A stretch of 40,116 nucleotides of DNA, from contig CALLQB010000039.1 of NCBI GenBank assembly GCA_938015295.1, forward strand, positions 1 through 40,116. The letters run 5' to 3'. The DNA is from an uncultured Acidimicrobiales bacterium (lineage in GTDB: Bacteria; Actinomycetota; Acidimicrobiia; Acidimicrobiales; SHLQ01). Both the position numbers and the translations under genes were made by a program. The notes below the pieces were generated by a model, which saw nothing but the letters and a program-made list of their open reading frames with translations, was not told the DNA's origin and ran no database searches. Positions 38,278 through 40,116 of the stretch are shown one piece after another. Each line of letters begins with the position of its first letter. Position 1 is the first letter of the stretch.

Positions 38278-38775
38278 ATGGAAACCAAAGCCTTTCCAAT
38301 CAGGGCTCAAACCGAGGCACAACCGCCACCGTCGCGGATCACGTCGATCAGCTTCCGACTCGACAGAACGGAACCCGAACAACTCGGCTGGGATCTCAAC
38401 CATCCTTACGTCGAAACATTCTGGCTTCCCACCATCGGCCCAACCTCGACGCTGCTGCTTCGCTTCGTTGGACGAAACGTGGCGACGGAGAGCTACAAGC
38501 TCTTCGACCCGGCCGAAATCGCCATCCGCCTCGGACTCAGTCGAGGCACCGGCCGGCACAGCCCAGTCGCCAAGACGATCAACCGGCTGGCCTACTTCGA
38601 CCTCGCAACCATCGACTCGGAGCCCGAAGACGCCGACCTCCAAGTCACCGTCTGCTCCAACGTTCCCGAACTCCCGCCGCCTCACCAGACGCGATGGCCC
38701 GACTACCTGCGGATATTGCACAGCCGTGCCGTCGCCCACCACCACATCGATTCGGTGAAGGCGGCAAGCCGATGA
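38278..38775 (+). CDS. Conserved actinobacterial hypothetical protein, winged-helix-like
   Basis: A 165-residue protein; ATG 38278 follows GGGAG by 8 nt. The core HPYVETFWLPTIGPTSTLLLRFVGR ... FDPAEIAIRLGLSRGTGRHSPVAKTINRLAYFDLATI resembles a family frequent in actinobacterial genomes and elements, with a helix-rich middle like a winged helix followed by a His-containing C-terminal helix (LRILHSRAVAHHHIDSV). No function is established to my knowledge. It overlaps the ArdC-like gene by 4 bp (ATGA) and starts the mobile-element operon. Confidence 0.75.
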   Translation: METKAFPIRAQTEAQPPPSRITSISFRLDRTEPEQLGWDLNHPYVETFWLPTIGPTSTLLLRFVGRNVATESYKLFDPAEIAIRLGLSRGTGRHSPVAKTINRLAYFDLATIDSEPEDADLQVTVCSNVPELPPPHQTRWPDYLRILHSRAVAHHHIDSVKAASR

Positions 38776-39713
38776 ACTACAGCGAACTCTGCGACAAAGT
38801 GACCGCATCGATCATCGAAGCGATCGAAACAGACGGGACCGGTAAGTGGTCCGCCCCATGGCACCGAATCGGAACCGGGTGGGCGCCACGAAACGCCAAG
38901 ACCGAGAAGTTCTACGGAGGAACCAACGTCATCGCCTTGGCATCAGAAGCCATGGAACCAACTCAACCGAACACCGACGAATACCTATCGCCCTGGTGGG
39001 CCACCTACAAACAATGGTCCGATCTCGGCGGTCAGGTTCGCAAAAGCGAACGCTCGACCTCGATCGTCAAATGGGTATCGAAGGCCGAGAAGGCCGGCAG
39101 AGCCGACGAACCGCCACCGCCGACGACGCCCGACGGCATCACAATGAGCCGGCTACACGGACCGCAACTGATCCCAAGGGTGTACGGCGTCTTCAACGTC
39201 GCCCAGGTCGACGGATGGACTCCTCCCGAACCAGCGGTCCTTGCCGAGCACACCCCGATCGAAGCCGCCGAGACCTGGATTGTTTCGTCGAGGGCCGACA
39301 TCAGGTTTGGGTTCGATCATGCCTGTTACTCCCCCGCCGCTGACCGAATCGAAGTACCAGGCCTTGGCCAATACGACGACCCACTTGACCACTACTCGAC
39401 GGTCTGTCATGAGCTGACACATTGGACATCTCACCCATCGAGGTTGAACCGGCAACTGGGCAAACGGTTCGGTGACGACGCCTATGCAGCCGAAGAACTC
39501 GTCGCTGAACTCGGTGCAGCATTCACCACCGCCCGCCTAGGAATCAAGAACACGCCACGGGCCGATCACGCCGCCTACCTCGGGCACTGGCTTCGGATTC
39601 TCAAAGCGGACTCCAAGGCACTCTTCGCCGCAGCATCTCAAGCCCAAAAGGCCGTCGACTACATCACCGGTCTCCAAGTCGAATCGAGCGAACCAACGGA
39701 GGTGTCGGCATGA
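38772..39713 (+). CDS. ArdC-like antirestriction protein (zincin-type)
   Basis: A 313-residue protein from ATG 38772. The N-terminal ssDNA-binding domain of ArdC type (about 1-140) has WSAPWHRIGTGWAPRNAKTEKFYGGTNVIAL and WWATYKQWSDLGGQVRKSERSTSIVKW. The C-terminal metallopeptidase-like domain has CHELTHWTSHPSRLNR (HELTH at 213-217) and the conserved EELVAELGAAF. ArdC proteins are carried by conjugative plasmids and protect incoming DNA from host restriction. The frame is open upstream to 38133 but that part overlaps the preceding gene in another frame. Coupled to both neighbours by 4-bp overlaps. This is the best evidence for a conjugative element. Confidence 0.88.
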   Translation: MNYSELCDKVTASIIEAIETDGTGKWSAPWHRIGTGWAPRNAKTEKFYGGTNVIALASEAMEPTQPNTDEYLSPWWATYKQWSDLGGQVRKSERSTSIVKWVSKAEKAGRADEPPPPTTPDGITMSRLHGPQLIPRVYGVFNVAQVDGWTPPEPAVLAEHTPIEAAETWIVSSRADIRFGFDHACYSPAADRIEVPGLGQYDDPLDHYSTVCHELTHWTSHPSRLNRQLGKRFGDDAYAAEELVAELGAAFTTARLGIKNTPRADHAAYLGHWLRILKADSKALFAAASQAQKAVDYITGLQVESSEPTEVSA

Positions 39714-40116
39714 ACACCGACTCTCCACTGCCATCACTACGAGGTCGATGCATGAACTGCGGCCAATCATTCACAGATTTGGGCTGGGAGAATCGTCACG
39801 ACGTCAACGATCTAGACGCCGACCAACACGCCATCGAACTCGGCGAATACCACGACGACTGTTGCCCACTCCCCTCATGCGCTCCAGACCACCGACCACT
39901 CGGCAGACGCGCGGAGCGGCTCCCCTTCGCGAACCTCCATCAAGAGGCCGGGCTCGAAAACTTCAGCCTCCTGGCAGCCCGTATCGGTCGCTCGCCCCGA
40001 ACCTTGCACCGTTGGAAGAACAGCGGAGTGCCACTCCGAGAAGCCGACACCGCAGCCATCCGAATCGGATCACACCCCAGCTACGTCTGGCCACAGCAAT
40101 GGCATCAACTCGAGCA
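39710..40116 (+). CDS. Partial gene: Cys-rich N-terminus plus helix-turn-helix
   Basis: The gene starts at ATG 39710 (ATGA overlap with the ArdC-like gene) and runs off the window after 135 codons. The N-terminal 60 residues hold CMNCGQSF and DDCCPLPSCAPDH, a possible zinc-binding module. Then FSLLAARIGRSPRTLHRWKNSGVPLREADTAAIRIG is a clear helix-turn-helix, followed by HPSYVWPQQW. It is probably a small DNA-binding protein of the mobile element. Length and full function cannot be told because the 3' end is missing. Confidence 0.7.
   Translation, partial: MNTDSPLPSLRGRCMNCGQSFTDLGWENRHDVNDLDADQHAIELGEYHDDCCPLPSCAPDHRPLGRRAERLPFANLHQEAGLENFSLLAARIGRSPRTLHRWKNSGVPLREADTAAIRIGSHPSYVWPQQWHQLE

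Noticed and set aside
38133..38771. Extended N-terminus of the ArdC-like protein
   Set aside because: It overlaps a better-supported gene in another frame; ATG 38772 begins the known N-terminal domain and overlaps the previous stop by 4 bp.
1..40116. CRISPR arrays, rRNA genes, insertion sequences or transposase genes
   Set aside because: I looked for regular spaced repeats, rRNA-like sequence and transposase motifs and saw none; the only tandem repeat is the 15-nt duplication in the CopC-CopD linker.

Overview
The window is high-GC DNA whose codon use and gene families point to an actinobacterium. Close matches in kind are a CmtR-type ArsR regulator, an MPT53/DsbF-like thioredoxin lipoprotein and BlaI/M56 pairs. 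Many genes appear to be leaderless, with a -10 box about 6 nt before the start codon. I cannot place it below phylum from sequence alone; an environmental lineage such as Acidimicrobiia is a guess. The window reads as the left part of an integrated mobile element loaded with metal and redox stress genes. At 170-214 there is a 3'-half fragment of a tRNA-Met(CAT) gene (minus strand) with its own terminator, which is the usual footprint of integration into a tRNA. The last 1.8 kb holds mobile-element genes, including an ArdC-like antirestriction protein. No integrase is seen in the window.

Layout. 0.5-3 kb: a thioredoxin-like protein and an ankyrin-repeat protein with a possible Imm1-like tail. 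3-9.3 kb: a two-component module (histidine kinase, OmpR-type regulator, flavocytochrome oxidoreductase) with a PepSY protein, a metallophosphatase and an SdiA-regulated-like lipoprotein. Three promoters here share an 11-bp direct repeat of TTCAGCT type. 9.3-10.3 kb: a lipoprotein and a MarR regulator. 10.4-17.2 kb: an envelope thiol/copper module made of a rhodanese lipoprotein, acyltransferase, CcdA, a BlaI/M56 pair, a TlpA-like lipoprotein whose active-site Cys codon is TGA (candidate selenoprotein), a CopC-CopD fusion and a cytochrome c. 17.3-26.9 kb: a MerR-controlled copper module with a CopZ-like chaperone, multicopper oxidase, propeller lipoprotein, alpha/beta hydrolase, CPC-type and CPH-type P1B ATPases, and a CDF-like transporter. 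26.9-28.7 kb: a vanadium haloperoxidase-like protein. 28.8-33.2 kb: a tightly overlapped operon of CmtR-like regulator, ICMT-like methyltransferase, NAD(P)-binding protein and P1B-4 (SPC/HEGST) ATPase. 33.3-37.8 kb: a sigma-70 family factor, CPBP protease, small protein, DUF305 protein, second M56/BlaI pair and a membrane protein. 37.9-40.1 kb: a hairpin-rich gap, then the mobile-element operon.

Three regulatory layers can be read directly. (1) The MerR-type palindrome (TTCCAGTCGACTGGAA-like) sits between -35 and -10 boxes 20 bp apart at five promoters. (2) A BlaI/CopY-like palindrome TACAnnnTGTA occurs at five promoters, including that of the sigma factor. (3) The TTCAGCT direct repeats lie about 16 bp upstream of -10-like boxes. 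Together they suggest an island that senses copper and other metals or envelope redox stress, exports cytoplasmic metal, oxidises or binds metal outside the membrane, and repairs envelope thiols. The most unusual item is the in-frame TGA in the WAPW-x-GTC active site at 14850-14852, followed by a SECIS-like hairpin.
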